Assembly (NCBI GenBank): GCA_046726315.1
Contig: JBKPAG010000001.1
Span: 1-64,000 of the forward strand
Direction: 5' to 3'
DNA: 64,000 bases
From: JACVRX01 sp046726315
Lineage (GTDB): Bacteria; Actinomycetota; Actinomycetes; Jiangellales; Jiangellaceae
Shown: piece after piece, positions 17,938 through 27,003 of the stretch
How the letters are laid out: each line of letters opens with the position of its first letter
Position numbering within the stretch: the stretch's first letter is position 1
Position numbers and translations under genes: made by a program
The notes under the pieces: model-generated
The model's database searches: none
Seen by the model: only the letters and a program-made list of their open reading frames with translations
What the model was told of the DNA's origin: nothing

Positions 17938-18345
17938 GTGCTGTTGATTCGGTTCGACCGGCGGGCCAACGGCAACCATACGAAACAGGCCCCCGCGGCA
18001 CGCGCACGCGAAGGCCATCCCATCGACTCGGTGCCCGTCAAGACGGGCACCGGACCGGACCCGACGGCCGGGCCGGCCGGTGCGGGTGGGAGAGACTCCA
18101 CTTGCGCCTCGCCGGTCCAGGGAACCCGACGAGTCGGTCAGTGCGCAAGGATAACACCGAGCAACGTGCCGGATACAGCCGCGAACTGGGCCAACCGGTC
18201 GATCGTGGCGACGCCTGGGCCCTCTCGGCCAGCGGAGCGGCTCGTGTAGTCAGGCCCCTCGCCCAAGCGAGGGGTCCAACTGGGCGCCGATTCGTGCTAG
18301 GAAGGTGCCGATCTCGAATCGGTGCGTACTCACATCGGAGCGGTC
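17938..18345. other. intergenic region between infC and the Asp-box protein gene
   Basis: I see no protein gene in this 400-bp divergent spacer. It must carry the infC operon promoter (minus) and the promoter of the secreted protein (plus). It contains two strong inverted repeats: a perfect 10-bp pair at 18030-18039/18042-18051, and an 8-bp stem with a 4-nt loop at 18255-18274. Neither is followed by a T-tract on either strand. They may be leader structures of infC. Confidence 0.5.
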
Positions 18346-19860
18346 ATGGGGACAACTGTGCTTTCCCGCAAATGGGTCGTCGGTGTGGCCATCACCATCG
18401 TTGCGGCCGGGGCTGCCGCCGGCAGCAGCGGTGCAGCGGCCTCGCCAGATTCGGCTTTCACGCTGGGGCCCGAAGTCAAGGTCAGCTCACCCAGCACGCT
18501 GACCGGGTGCCCGTTCGGCGCCTCTGCGGACTTCGAAGCTGCCTACGACAACGCCGAGGTCGAGCCGCAGGTCGCGGTGAACCCGACCAATCCCAACGAG
18601 GTCACGGGCGTCTCGCAGCAAGACCGCTGGCCCGACGGTGGCGCCCGCGGGCTGACTTCGTGGATGTCTGGCACCGGCGGCACGAGCTGGAGCAAGTTGG
18701 TGGACGTGCCCTGGAGCGCCTGCCAGGGCGGTCCCGAACGCTTCGGCCGCGTCACTGACCCGTGGGTGTCCTACGACAAGGCAGGCAACCTGTACTTCAT
18801 TGGCCAGCCGATCGACTCGGCCGCCCTCGGCATCTCAGCTATGTCGGTCACCACGTGGGACCGCGACCGTGAGCAGTGGCGGGACCCACAGATCCTGATC
18901 GAGGATACCGGCGACCGGTTTGTGTTAAACGACAAGGTTTCGATCACCGGTGACCCCACGCGTGCGGGCTACGCCTACGCAACCTGGCTCCGTTTCCGCC
19001 ACCCGGCCGACGAACGCAATGCCCCGGTCGCGGACTTCCATTCGTTCGCGTTCCGTGGCGATCCGATGATCTCGCGCACCACAGACGCCGGTGAAACCTG
19101 GTCGGAGCCGGTTCAGATGCGCAAGTCAAACACGTACCTGCAGGGAAACCAGATCGCCGTCGGACCCGACGGCACGCTCTACAATGTGGCCGCGAACCTG
19201 TTCACCGGGGCGATCGCCACAGAGCAGACCGTCTACATGAGCGTGATGCGATCGAACGACGCGGGGCTGCACTGGTCGGCGCCGGTGAAGATCGCGCCGA
19301 TTCGGTTTGCGCAGCTGTTCGTTCCAGACGACAACTTCCCGATCCGCGCCGAGGATTATTTGCCGGACATCGCGATCGACCCGACCAATGGCGACATCTA
19401 CGTCGTGTGGGCTGACGGGCTTGGCACGCCGATCAACAGGGTCGTCATGGCCAAGTCCACGGACGGCGGGCGGCACTGGAGCGGTCCGACCGTGGTTTCG
19501 ACGGGCGGTCCGACCGTGCAGGCGTACAACCACTCGATCGAGGTCACCGAGGACGGCACTGTGGTGCTCACGTACTACGACGACCGCAACAACGTCCTAG
19601 GCGACGGGGTCGCAACCACGGACGTGTGGCTGCGGCATTCCCATGACGGTGGACAGACGTGGGAACCCGAGCAGCACTTGCACGGCCCATTTGACCACTA
19701 CCTGGCGCCGACCTCGTTCTTCACGCCCGGACAGCCCCGCGGCCTGTTCCTCGGGGACTACATGGGGCTCGAGGCGATCGGCAACGACGTCATTGCGTTC
19801 TTCACGTCGACAATTAGCGACGGCGCGGACGTGTGGTCGCGGGTCGCGGAGCACTCATAG
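18346..19860 (+). CDS. secreted BNR/Asp-box (sialidase-fold) protein
   Basis: This is a predicted exported beta-propeller protein of 504 aa. The N-terminus has a short basic start and a hydrophobic stretch (about residues 11-33), a signal peptide ending near AASPDS. Five Asp-box repeats, SxDxGxxW type, occur at about 108-115, 244-252, 302-310, 371-378 and 432-439. Such repeats are found in exo-sialidases and in many non-enzymatic propellers; I do not see the catalytic arginine triad with confidence, so sialidase activity is not claimed. The ATG at 18346 follows GGAG at 18337-18340. It is monocistronic and converges on the SseB gene. Confidence 0.75.
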   Translation: MGTTVLSRKWVVGVAITIVAAGAAAGSSGAAASPDSAFTLGPEVKVSSPSTLTGCPFGASADFEAAYDNAEVEPQVAVNPTNPNEVTGVSQQDRWPDGGARGLTSWMSGTGGTSWSKLVDVPWSACQGGPERFGRVTDPWVSYDKAGNLYFIGQPIDSAALGISAMSVTTWDRDREQWRDPQILIEDTGDRFVLNDKVSITGDPTRAGYAYATWLRFRHPADERNAPVADFHSFAFRGDPMISRTTDAGETWSEPVQMRKSNTYLQGNQIAVGPDGTLYNVAANLFTGAIATEQTVYMSVMRSNDAGLHWSAPVKIAPIRFAQLFVPDDNFPIRAEDYLPDIAIDPTNGDIYVVWADGLGTPINRVVMAKSTDGGRHWSGPTVVSTGGPTVQAYNHSIEVTEDGTVVLTYYDDRNNVLGDGVATTDVWLRHSHDGGQTWEPEQHLHGPFDHYLAPTSFFTPGQPRGLFLGDYMGLEAIGNDVIAFFTSTISDGADVWSRVAEHS

Positions 19861-19908
19861 GAGGCATTGCCACTTTCACCCACGTCCCGTGTCGTGGCTC
19901 GGGTTCAT

Positions 19909-20346
19909 TCAGAGCTGGCCCGACGCGGTCCAGTCGCCGGCGAGCGCCTGAAGGTGGGCGCCCTCGACAGCGAACATCACCGGCCCGGCAAGATCCACGA
20001 CGATCGCACCCGCACCCTGGTCGAGTGCGGCGGCCGCGACCGCCGACGCTGGCGCCGGCACCGGCCGGGCGTCCGGTTGCCATCGTCGGAGCGATTCGAG
20101 CGACGTGAATGCGAGCAACCCGCGCCGGCCATCTAGGCCCGTCGTCGAGACGGTCGCCATGTGCGAGGACTTGTCGATGCGCGCACCGCCAGCGGCCATG
20201 CCCGTCTCGTCGAGCACGGCCACGACCGGCACGAGCAGCCGGCTCTGCGCCAATGCCGCCAGTACCGCGTCCGGACCGTCCGTCCCGGCGGCATATCCGG
20301 CCAGCGCAGCGGCGACGCGCCGATCTGCACTGCCGATGTCAGACAT
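19909..20346 (-). CDS. SseB-family protein
   Basis: This 145-aa cytoplasmic protein resembles the SseB N-terminal domain. It has a small alpha/beta fold with LLVPVVAVLDE near the start, then LLAFTSLESLRRW and a short C-terminal strand region. Actinobacteria commonly carry such a gene next to infC; its function is not known. The ATG at 20346 overlaps the end of the ring-opening amidohydrolase gene by 8 bp, so it is probably cotranslated with it. No catalytic motif is visible. Confidence 0.7.
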   Translation of the reverse strand: MSDIGSADRRVAAALAGYAAGTDGPDAVLAALAQSRLLVPVVAVLDETGMAAGGARIDKSSHMATVSTTGLDGRRGLLAFTSLESLRRWQPDARPVPAPASAVAAAALDQGAGAIVVDLAGPVMFAVEGAHLQALAGDWTASGQL

Positions 20347-21484
20347 CGCCCCGCCATGTGTAGCCGGTCGGAGGTTCCGGCCCGAGGTCGACGATAGCCG
20401 CGACTGGTCCGCCACCTTCCGGCCCCTGATGGGCGGCGGAAACCGAGACGAATACGGCTGGGTCTCCGGTCACGGCGGCCGCCACTCCGCCGACGCAGCT
20501 CTTGATCTGCCGGTGCCAGTGCACGTCAGAGTCGTCCAGCATGGCATTGCGGCGGCCACGGACGGTGCCGTCCCCGCTCGCCTCGCACTTGAGGAACACG
20601 TTGACCAGCCGCCCGCCCAGGTCAGTCCAGTGCGGCCGCGCCGGCAGGTCGAGCCCGGCGTCCCCGATCGCAGCCCAGATACCGTCGGCGTCGAGCGCGT
20701 CGCGCATCACCGCGTGGCCGATCCGGTAGCGGCCGCCGACGCCCCGCACGTTGCCGACGACGACGATCTGAGCCTGGTCCAGCTCGACTCCCGACGAGCA
20801 CGACGCCACCGCCGAGAACAGGTCGCGGTCGTGCATGACCGCTGAGTCGTCTGGCATCTCGATTTCGCCCAGGGCGACGGCAACTCCGAGCGCGGTGCAG
20901 CCGTTGGACAGGTCCATCGACTCGTGGGTGTGCTCGGTCCGCACGGGCTGACCGCGGGACTTGGCATCGCGGATGGTGTGGATGGTCAGCAGCGGCGTCT
21001 TGGTCTGGACGTAGTGCACGTCGGCCGGATCGGTAATTCCGGCCTTTGCCATCGCGATGTGGACTGCGGTGGCTACCTTCTCGATCATGCCGTGCCGACC
21101 GATCTCCTCCGGCTTGATCGGCTCGCTCATCGCGTAGCCGACGGTGATCCGTGGTTCGTCGCTCGGTGCCGTCCGTTCGCCGGGCACCGTCGCAAAAACG
21201 GTCGCATGCGGGCTGATCACGCCGTCGGTCCCGCCGGACCACACGATCGGGACCTGCTGCACCTCGTTCGCCGTTCTGGTTCCTCGGGCGATCAGCACCT
21301 CGCGGAACGCGCGGTCGGCGATGATCCGGGTGTAGTCGTTCACGCCACCGTTGCCTTCGGTCTTGCCGACTATGCCCACGACCCGGTCCGCGTCGAGCAC
21401 CCCGGCGTCGATCAGGTCCGCGAGCCCGGACGCGTCGCTGACGGTGCGGAGCGGGACCTTGCGCACCTCGACAGGCTCGGGCAC
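20339..21484 (-). CDS. ring-opening amidohydrolase (barbiturase / cyanuric acid amidohydrolase family)
   Basis: The protein belongs to the small AtzD/TrzD/barbiturase family, which hydrolyses one ring amide of cyanuric acid or barbiturate. The family folds as three homologous units, each giving a Ser-Lys pair. Candidate segments are GKTEGNGGVNDYTR and SGGTDGVISPH (unit 1), YVQTKTPLLT and SNGCTALGVAVALGE (unit 2), and VFLKCEASGDG with HRQIKSCVGG (unit 3). The length of 381 aa is normal. The whole sequence recalls Rhodococcus barbiturase more than AtzD, from memory. The GTG start follows GAGGAGG. It lies 10 bp after the carbamate kinase gene. The context of a molybdenum hydroxylase and an FdrA operon favours barbiturate over cyanurate. 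Confidence 0.85.
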   Translation of the reverse strand: MPEPVEVRKVPLRTVSDASGLADLIDAGVLDADRVVGIVGKTEGNGGVNDYTRIIADRAFREVLIARGTRTANEVQQVPIVWSGGTDGVISPHATVFATVPGERTAPSDEPRITVGYAMSEPIKPEEIGRHGMIEKVATAVHIAMAKAGITDPADVHYVQTKTPLLTIHTIRDAKSRGQPVRTEHTHESMDLSNGCTALGVAVALGEIEMPDDSAVMHDRDLFSAVASCSSGVELDQAQIVVVGNVRGVGGRYRIGHAVMRDALDADGIWAAIGDAGLDLPARPHWTDLGGRLVNVFLKCEASGDGTVRGRRNAMLDDSDVHWHRQIKSCVGGVAAAVTGDPAVFVSVSAAHQGPEGGGPVAAIVDLGPEPPTGYTWRGDV

Positions 21485-21494
21485 CGGCTCCTCC

Positions 21495-22427
21495 TCAGGG
21501 CTCGACGATCGTGCCGGCCATTCCCGCCACGGCGTCCGAGATCCGCTCGAGCGATGTGATCACCGTACGGGCTCCGCCGGTTTCGACGAACCGGCACGCG
21601 GCCTCGACCTTGGGGCCCATGCTGCCGCTGCCGAAGTGACCGTCCTGCGCATATTTGCGCAGCTCGTGAACGGCGACCCGATGCAGAGGTTGTTCCGTCG
21701 GCGTCCCGTACCCGAGCACGACGTGGTCGACGTCGGTCGCGATCACCAGGAGGTCGGCGTCAAGTGTCCGGCCGAGCACCGCCGCTGCGAGGTCCTTGTC
21801 GATGACGGCCTCTACGCCGCGGAGCGTCCCGTCCTCGGCGCGCACGATGGGTACACCGCCGCCACCGGCGCCTACGACGACGAAACCCACCTTCAGCAGC
21901 GCCGCAATCGCCGGGGCGTCGAGCACTGCGCGGGGCTCTGGGGATGCGACGACCCGGCGCCAGCCCCGTTCGCCCCGGTCCTGCCAGGACTGGCCGTGCT
22001 CGATCATCACCCTGGCCTGGTCGCCTGGAAGGTACCGCCCGATCGGCTTGGTCGGATGCGTGAATGCGGGGTCATCGGCGTCCACCAGGGTCCGGCTGAC
22101 GACGGCGCCGACCGGCCGAGTCGCCCCGATCTCGGCCAGGCTTCGCTCCAGCGCGTTGAGCAGGACGAAGCCGAGGGTGCCCTGGGTCTGCGCACCGCAC
22201 CAGTCCAGCGGCACGGGCGGCACCACCGATGCGGCGATCTCGTTTTTGACCAGCAGATTGCCGACCTGTGGGCCGTTGCCGTGGGTGATCACGACGTCGT
22301 GGCCGTCCGCCACGACGGCAGCAATCCGGTCGGCCGCGACGGCGATCGCCGCGATCTGGTCCTCGGGCCGGGCCCGGCCGCCGGGCGCCGTCATGGCGTT
22401 GCCCCCCAGCGCGATGAGTACGCGCAC
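21495..22427 (-). CDS. arcC: carbamate kinase
   Basis: This enzyme makes ATP from carbamoyl phosphate and ADP, releasing carbamate that decays to ammonia and CO2. The amino acid kinase fold is shown by LIALGGNAM at residues 4-12, THGNGPQVGNLL at about 48-59, and the C-terminal GSMGPKVEAACRF. The length of 310 aa is typical. No arcA or arcB is nearby, so it does not belong to an arginine deiminase pathway. Its place beside a ring-opening amidohydrolase, with FdrA/DUF1116/DUF2877 elsewhere in the window, suggests a catabolic source of carbamoyl phosphate. Confidence 0.92.
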   Translation of the reverse strand: MRVLIALGGNAMTAPGGRARPEDQIAAIAVAADRIAAVVADGHDVVITHGNGPQVGNLLVKNEIAASVVPPVPLDWCGAQTQGTLGFVLLNALERSLAEIGATRPVGAVVSRTLVDADDPAFTHPTKPIGRYLPGDQARVMIEHGQSWQDRGERGWRRVVASPEPRAVLDAPAIAALLKVGFVVVGAGGGGVPIVRAEDGTLRGVEAVIDKDLAAAVLGRTLDADLLVIATDVDHVVLGYGTPTEQPLHRVAVHELRKYAQDGHFGSGSMGPKVEAACRFVETGGARTVITSLERISDAVAGMAGTIVEP

Positions 22428-22436
22428 CTCGCGACT

Positions 22437-23621
22437 CTAAGCCTCGCCCGATGCGAGCCAGGCGCGCACCGAGTCGTCGTGCTGACCCAGAACGGGTGGC
22501 GGCAGGTGCGTCGTGCGGCCACCCGGGTGCCGACGGTCGTCGAACCGCAGCGGTGGACCCGGCAGTTCGATACGACCGAGGACGGGGTGGTCGACGGTGA
22601 TCACCAGGCCCTGCGACTGAGTCTGTTTCCACTCGTACACCTCGTTCAGCGAACGCACCCGCCCTGCAGGGATGCCCACGCCGTCCAGCCGCTCGAGCCA
22701 CGTGGCGCCGGGCTCAGCGGCCAGGGCGGCATCGATCGCGGCCAGTAGGGAGTCGCGGTGCGCCACCCGGTCGCGGTTGGTCGCGAACCGAGGATCGTCG
22801 GGGTCCAGGCCCACCACCGGGGCAAACACCCGCCACTGCGCCTCGCTGCCGACCGCGATCTGGATCGGACCATCCGCGGCGTGGAACAAGCCGTAGGGCG
22901 CGATTGACGGATGGTGATTGCCCGGCCCCTCCGGCACTTCGTGGGCCACGGTCCACCGAGTGCCCTGGAACGCATGCACGCCGACGATCGCGGCGAGCAA
23001 CGACGTTCGCACGATGGCTCCTCGCCCGGTGCGTTCCCGTTGGAGCAACGCAGCAAGCACGCCGAACGCACCGTACATTCCCGCCAACAGATCGCCGATC
23101 GGCAGACCGACCCGGGTGGGTTTTCCGGGCGGGCCGGTCATCGACATCAGACCCGCCTCGCCCTGGGCGATCTGGTCGTAGCCAGCCCTGCCGGCTTCAG
23201 GACCGTCGTGCCCGAAGCCGGTGATGGACAAGACCACCAGACGCGGATTGAGCGCATGTAGCCGCTCTGGCCCGAAGCCGAGACGATCGAGGACGCCTGG
23301 GCGAAAGTTCTCCAGCAGCACATCGGCCCGGCGGACGAGTCCGATGAGCACCTCGCGCCCGTCGTCGGTCTTGAGGTCCGCGGTCACGGACTCCTTGTTT
23401 CGGTTACAGGACAGGAAATAGGTCGATATCGGTTCGTCTGTGGGTCCGACGAACGGCGGTCCCCATCCGCGCGAGTCGTCGCCGGTCCCCGGCGTCTCGA
23501 CCTTGACGACGCGCGCGCCGAGGTCGCCAAGCATCATGCCGGCGTGCGGACCGGCCAGCGCTCTGGTCAGATCGACGACGAGGTATCCAGCTAGGGGTCC
23601 TTGGTCACGGTTCTTGGCCAT
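22437..23621 (-). CDS. CaiB/BaiF class III CoA-transferase
   Basis: This family moves CoA between carboxylic acids through an aspartyl-CoA thioester. The nucleophile is probably D177 in LPIGDLLAGMYGA. The N-terminal VVDLTRALAGPHAGMMLGDLGA and ENFRPGVLDRLG segments are typical; 394 aa. ATG 23621 is chosen because it gives a normal N-terminus; a GTG six codons upstream is possible. It is the first gene of the minus-strand set CoA-transferase, carbamate kinase, ring-opening amidohydrolase, SseB. The acyl substrate is unknown; malonate is an inference from the neighbours. Confidence 0.88.
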   Translation of the reverse strand: MAKNRDQGPLAGYLVVDLTRALAGPHAGMMLGDLGARVVKVETPGTGDDSRGWGPPFVGPTDEPISTYFLSCNRNKESVTADLKTDDGREVLIGLVRRADVLLENFRPGVLDRLGFGPERLHALNPRLVVLSITGFGHDGPEAGRAGYDQIAQGEAGLMSMTGPPGKPTRVGLPIGDLLAGMYGAFGVLAALLQRERTGRGAIVRTSLLAAIVGVHAFQGTRWTVAHEVPEGPGNHHPSIAPYGLFHAADGPIQIAVGSEAQWRVFAPVVGLDPDDPRFATNRDRVAHRDSLLAAIDAALAAEPGATWLERLDGVGIPAGRVRSLNEVYEWKQTQSQGLVITVDHPVLGRIELPGPPLRFDDRRHPGGRTTHLPPPVLGQHDDSVRAWLASGEA

Positions 23622-23759
23622 GTTCGGCAGCCTAGGCACACCTCGACACGTCGGTCTGCTGCGCCGCGGCTGTGGCTGGAGTGACCGAAGGCCCCGGGCT
23701 CAGGCTGCTGCAGACATGCGGTGGGGACCGTCGACGGCTCATCTGGTAATCATGCGAAC

Positions 23760-25004
23760 GTGGTGTCCCCCGCACCAACCGACCGTCCGCCAGCGACCCG
23801 CGGCGTCCGGGCGGACCTTCGTCATCGCCTCGAGGCCGCGACAAAGGCGTACGACGTTCCGCTCGCGGTGATCGAGATGGATGCGTGGGACGCGAACGCG
23901 GCCGACTTGGTACGGCGAGCAGGGGCGGTGCCGATCCGGGTCGCCAGTAAGTCGGTGCGCAGCCGCGACCTGCTGCGTGATGTGCTCGGTCGTGACGGCT
24001 TCTCTGGTGTTCTCGCCTTGACCCTGCCCGAGGCGTTGTGGCTCGTCGGCACCGATGTGAGCGACGACGTCCTCGTCGGCTATCCCACCGCCGACCGCGG
24101 GGCGTTGTTCCGGTTGATGCAGGACGAGCAGCTCGCCGCGAGCGTGACGATCATGGTCGACGACGTCGCACAGCTCGACCTGATCGACGCGGTTTCGTCG
24201 CCACACCAACGCGAAACCGTTCGGATCTGCATCGAGCTGGACTGTTCCTGGTGGCTCGGCAGAGGGCGGGTCCGGATCGGCGCCCGACGCTCTCCGCTGC
24301 ACTCCCCCGAGTCACTCGCTCGACTGGCTCGGATCGTCACCGACCGGCCCGGCTTTCGGCTGGTCGGCATCATGGCCTACGAGTCCCAAATCGCCGGCGT
24401 GCCCGACGTCTTCCCGGGCCGCGCCAGCTACGGGCGGCTGGTGCGCTGGATGAAACGCCGGTCCGCGCGCGAGCTACGGGAGCGGCGCGCGGCAGCCGTC
24501 GAAGCGGTGCGCGCCGTCGCCGACATCGAGTTCGTCAATGGCGGCGGCACGGGTTCGCTGGAGCGCACGGCGTCGGAGGACGTCATCACCGAGGTGGCCG
24601 CGGGGTCCGGTCTGCTGGCGCCGAGGCTGTTCGATCGTTACCGCAACTTCGACCCGCAGCCCGCGTCGTTCTTCGCATTGCCCGTTGTCCGCCGACCGGG
24701 TGCCGGTGTGGTCACCGTCCTGGGCGGCGGCTACATCGCCAGTGGTGCGGCCGGACCGGACCGGCTGCCCGTCCCTTGGCTCCCGGAGGGGCTGCGCCTG
24801 AACACCGCCGAGGGTGCGGGTGAGGCGCAAACGCCGCTGTTGGGTGCGGCCGCGGACGGCTTGGCCATCGGCGACTGGGTTTGGTTCCGGCACGCCAAGG
24901 CCGGCGAGCTCAGTGAGCGGTTCGAGATGATGTATCTCGTTCGCGGCGAGCGCCGGGTCGGAAGCGTCACGACCTATCGTGGCGAGGGCAAGTCGTTTCT
25001 GTGA
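23760..25004 (+). CDS. alanine racemase-like PLP enzyme (DSD1 / D-threonine aldolase group)
   Basis: This is a fold-type III PLP enzyme of about 414 aa. The Schiff-base lysine is likely in PIRVASKSVRSRDLL near residue 60. The C-terminal part (HAKAGELSERF) resembles the metal-binding end of D-serine dehydratase-like proteins, which act as amino acid deaminases or aldolases. The start is uncertain: GTG 23760 is chosen because a TAATCAT box lies 7 bases upstream, suggesting a leaderless message; GTG 23721 is the longest option. It overlaps the next gene by 4 bp. Confidence 0.78.
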   Translation: MVSPAPTDRPPATRGVRADLRHRLEAATKAYDVPLAVIEMDAWDANAADLVRRAGAVPIRVASKSVRSRDLLRDVLGRDGFSGVLALTLPEALWLVGTDVSDDVLVGYPTADRGALFRLMQDEQLAASVTIMVDDVAQLDLIDAVSSPHQRETVRICIELDCSWWLGRGRVRIGARRSPLHSPESLARLARIVTDRPGFRLVGIMAYESQIAGVPDVFPGRASYGRLVRWMKRRSARELRERRAAAVEAVRAVADIEFVNGGGTGSLERTASEDVITEVAAGSGLLAPRLFDRYRNFDPQPASFFALPVVRRPGAGVVTVLGGGYIASGAAGPDRLPVPWLPEGLRLNTAEGAGEAQTPLLGAAADGLAIGDWVWFRHAKAGELSERFEMMYLVRGERRVGSVTTYRGEGKSFL

Positions 25005-25591
25005 CGCTGCTGTCACTCGACGACCTCGGCTCACAGGTGCGCGGGGCCCCCGCCCGTGCCGGGGCCACCCGGGTGTTGGCCATCGACGGTCCTGGTGGCT
25101 CCGGGAAGTCGACGCTGGCTGCGCGGCTCGCGAGCGTCCTCGACGCACCCGTCGTCCACATGGACGACCTGTATCCGGGCTGGGACGGGTTGGCGGCCGC
25201 AGTACCACTGCTGCGCGAGTGGATCATCGAACCGCTGGCTCAGGGGCGAGCCGTGCGATACCAACGGTATGACTGGTCGCTCGGCGCGTACCGCGACTGG
25301 CTCGACCTGCCGCCCGCCGACGTGGTCGTCGTCGAAGGATGCGGGTCCGGCTCGAGGATCATCGCACCGCGCCTGAGCATGCTGCTGTGGGTCGAGGCTC
25401 CCCGCGACGTCCGCTTCGCGCGCGGCATCGACCGAGACGGCGAGGCCTGCCGTCCGCTCTGGGAACGCTGGGCCCGTCAGGAGGACGCCCTCTTCTCCGC
25501 CGAGCACACCCGTGAACGCGCCGACTATCGCATCGATGGCGCCAGCGACGCCGCGCATGACCTCGCCCGACACGTCGTGTTGCTCGACTGA
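25001..25591 (+). CDS. P-loop nucleoside/uridine kinase-like protein
   Basis: This is a 196-aa P-loop kinase. Walker A is GPGGSGKS at about residues 30-37. A DDLYPGWDGL segment follows, as in uridine kinase-type proteins that bind the acceptor, and WERWARQEDALF may be the lid. The GTG start overlaps the stop of the upstream PLP enzyme (GTGA), so the two are coupled. The substrate cannot be told; (d)NTP-dependent phosphorylation of a nucleoside or small alcohol is the broad prediction. Confidence 0.7.
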   Translation: MTLLSLDDLGSQVRGAPARAGATRVLAIDGPGGSGKSTLAARLASVLDAPVVHMDDLYPGWDGLAAAVPLLREWIIEPLAQGRAVRYQRYDWSLGAYRDWLDLPPADVVVVEGCGSGSRIIAPRLSMLLWVEAPRDVRFARGIDRDGEACRPLWERWARQEDALFSAEHTRERADYRIDGASDAAHDLARHVVLLD

Positions 25592-25650
25592 AGAGCTTGC
25601 CGAGCCGGCGATGCAGGCGCACACTCCGAGAGGTCTGACGGGGGTATGCG

Positions 25651-26979
25651 ATGGTGCACCAGAGAACACGGCGAACAAGCTGCGCGCTGAGCGCCCTCGC
25701 CCTTACCGCGAGCGCCGCCGTTGCCGTGGCACCTGCCGCTACGGCCGAGCCGGCGACACCGGTGATCTATCCCAGTAGCGCTTCGGCCACCCGGACCGGA
25801 GGGTCAGGATTCGACACCTGCACGGCACCGTCGCTGGCCGCGCTTCAGGCGTGGCGGGCCTCGCCATTCCGCACTGTGAACATCTATTTCGGCGGCATCA
25901 ACCGCGGCTGCGGGCAGCCGAACCTGACCTCGACCTGGGTCCGCCAGGTGGCCCAGATGTCGTGGCGGTTGCTTCCGACCTACGTTGGCCGCCAGCCGTT
26001 CTGCATCTTCGGGGCCAAGCCGTACCGGTATACGGCGACGAACGCCGCCTCGTACGGCACCGCTGAGGCGAACGACGCGGTTGCGAAGGCGAGTGCGCTC
26101 GGTGTTCGCCGCGGCAGCGCGCTCTATGCCGACGTCGAGCACTACGACCGAACGGAACCGTCCTGCACGACCGCGGTCCGGCGATATGTGTCGGCATGGA
26201 CGAAGACCCTGCACGCCAACGGATATCTCGCCGGCGTCTACGTCCACCAGCTCTCCGGGCTGGGCGATCTTTCCGTTGTATACAGCTCGACGAGTTACGC
26301 CCGTCCGGACGCCGTGTGGACAGCCCGCTGGGACGGGGATCCGTCGCTGACGAACTGGCCGACCGCTCCTAACACCCAGTGGTCGAACCACCAGCGCGCC
26401 AAGCAATACCGCGGCGACCACAACGAGACCTGGGGCGGAGTCACGATCAACATCGACAGCGACTCGCTGGACGCGCCGGTGGCGACGGTCGCATTGCCCT
26501 ACCAGGTGACGAGCACCACCAGCCTGAACGCCCGGAGCGGGCCGTCAACGTCGTATCCGGTCGTTGCGACGTATGCACCGGGCACGACCATCTCTGTCAC
26601 CTGCCAGACCTCAGGCCAACGGGTCGGAACCACTCCGGTGTGGGACCGGCTGACCAACGGCGCGTGGGTCGCCGACTACTACGTGTCGACCCCGTCGAAT
26701 ACGACGTACTCGTCCCCGCTGCAGCGTTGCGCGTACCCCGGACAGGTCACCAGCTCCACGCCCCTCAATGCGCGCACGGGACCGGGCACGTTGTACCCGT
26801 CGACGGGCTCGCCGCTCCAGCCCGGCGCGCTGGCGTGGGTCATGTGCCAGAAGGCAGGCAGCACAGTCGGCACGTCGTCGGTGTGGAATCGGATGACCGA
26901 CGGGCGCTGGGTCAGCGACTACTACGTCTCGAACCGCTCGAATACCACGTACAGCGCACCGGTGCCCCGTTGTGCCTAG
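25651..26979 (+). CDS. secreted DUF1906 (glycoside hydrolase-like) protein with two SH3-type repeats
   Basis: This exported protein of 442 aa has a signal peptide over about residues 1-32 (basic start, alanine-rich core, ATAEPATP). Residues of about 50-280 form a DUF1906 domain of the Rv2525c type, a TIM-barrel related to GH25-like hydrolases, with FDTCTAPSLAALQAWR and ALYADVEHYD. Two similar bacterial SH3-type repeats follow (about 290-365 and 367-442); both have LNARxGP, VWxRxTxGxWVxDYYVS and end near RCA. The repeats probably bind cell wall. A short hairpin at 26983-26997, between this stop and the convergent hyuB, may end transcription. Confidence 0.8.
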   Translation: MVHQRTRRTSCALSALALTASAAVAVAPAATAEPATPVIYPSSASATRTGGSGFDTCTAPSLAALQAWRASPFRTVNIYFGGINRGCGQPNLTSTWVRQVAQMSWRLLPTYVGRQPFCIFGAKPYRYTATNAASYGTAEANDAVAKASALGVRRGSALYADVEHYDRTEPSCTTAVRRYVSAWTKTLHANGYLAGVYVHQLSGLGDLSVVYSSTSYARPDAVWTARWDGDPSLTNWPTAPNTQWSNHQRAKQYRGDHNETWGGVTINIDSDSLDAPVATVALPYQVTSTTSLNARSGPSTSYPVVATYAPGTTISVTCQTSGQRVGTTPVWDRLTNGAWVADYYVSTPSNTTYSSPLQRCAYPGQVTSSTPLNARTGPGTLYPSTGSPLQPGALAWVMCQKAGSTVGTSSVWNRMTDGRWVSDYYVSNRSNTTYSAPVPRCA

Positions 26980-27003
26980 CGTCGCCAATCCGTGGCGGGG
27001 CGC

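Noticed and set aside
18346..19860. A catalytic sialidase
   Set aside because: The Asp boxes are clear, but I cannot place the catalytic arginine triad and nucleophile, so only the fold is claimed.
21495..22427. Carbamate kinase as part of an arginine deiminase pathway
   Set aside because: No arginine deiminase gene is present, the only ornithine carbamoyltransferase is in the biosynthetic operon, and the neighbours are ring and CoA enzymes.
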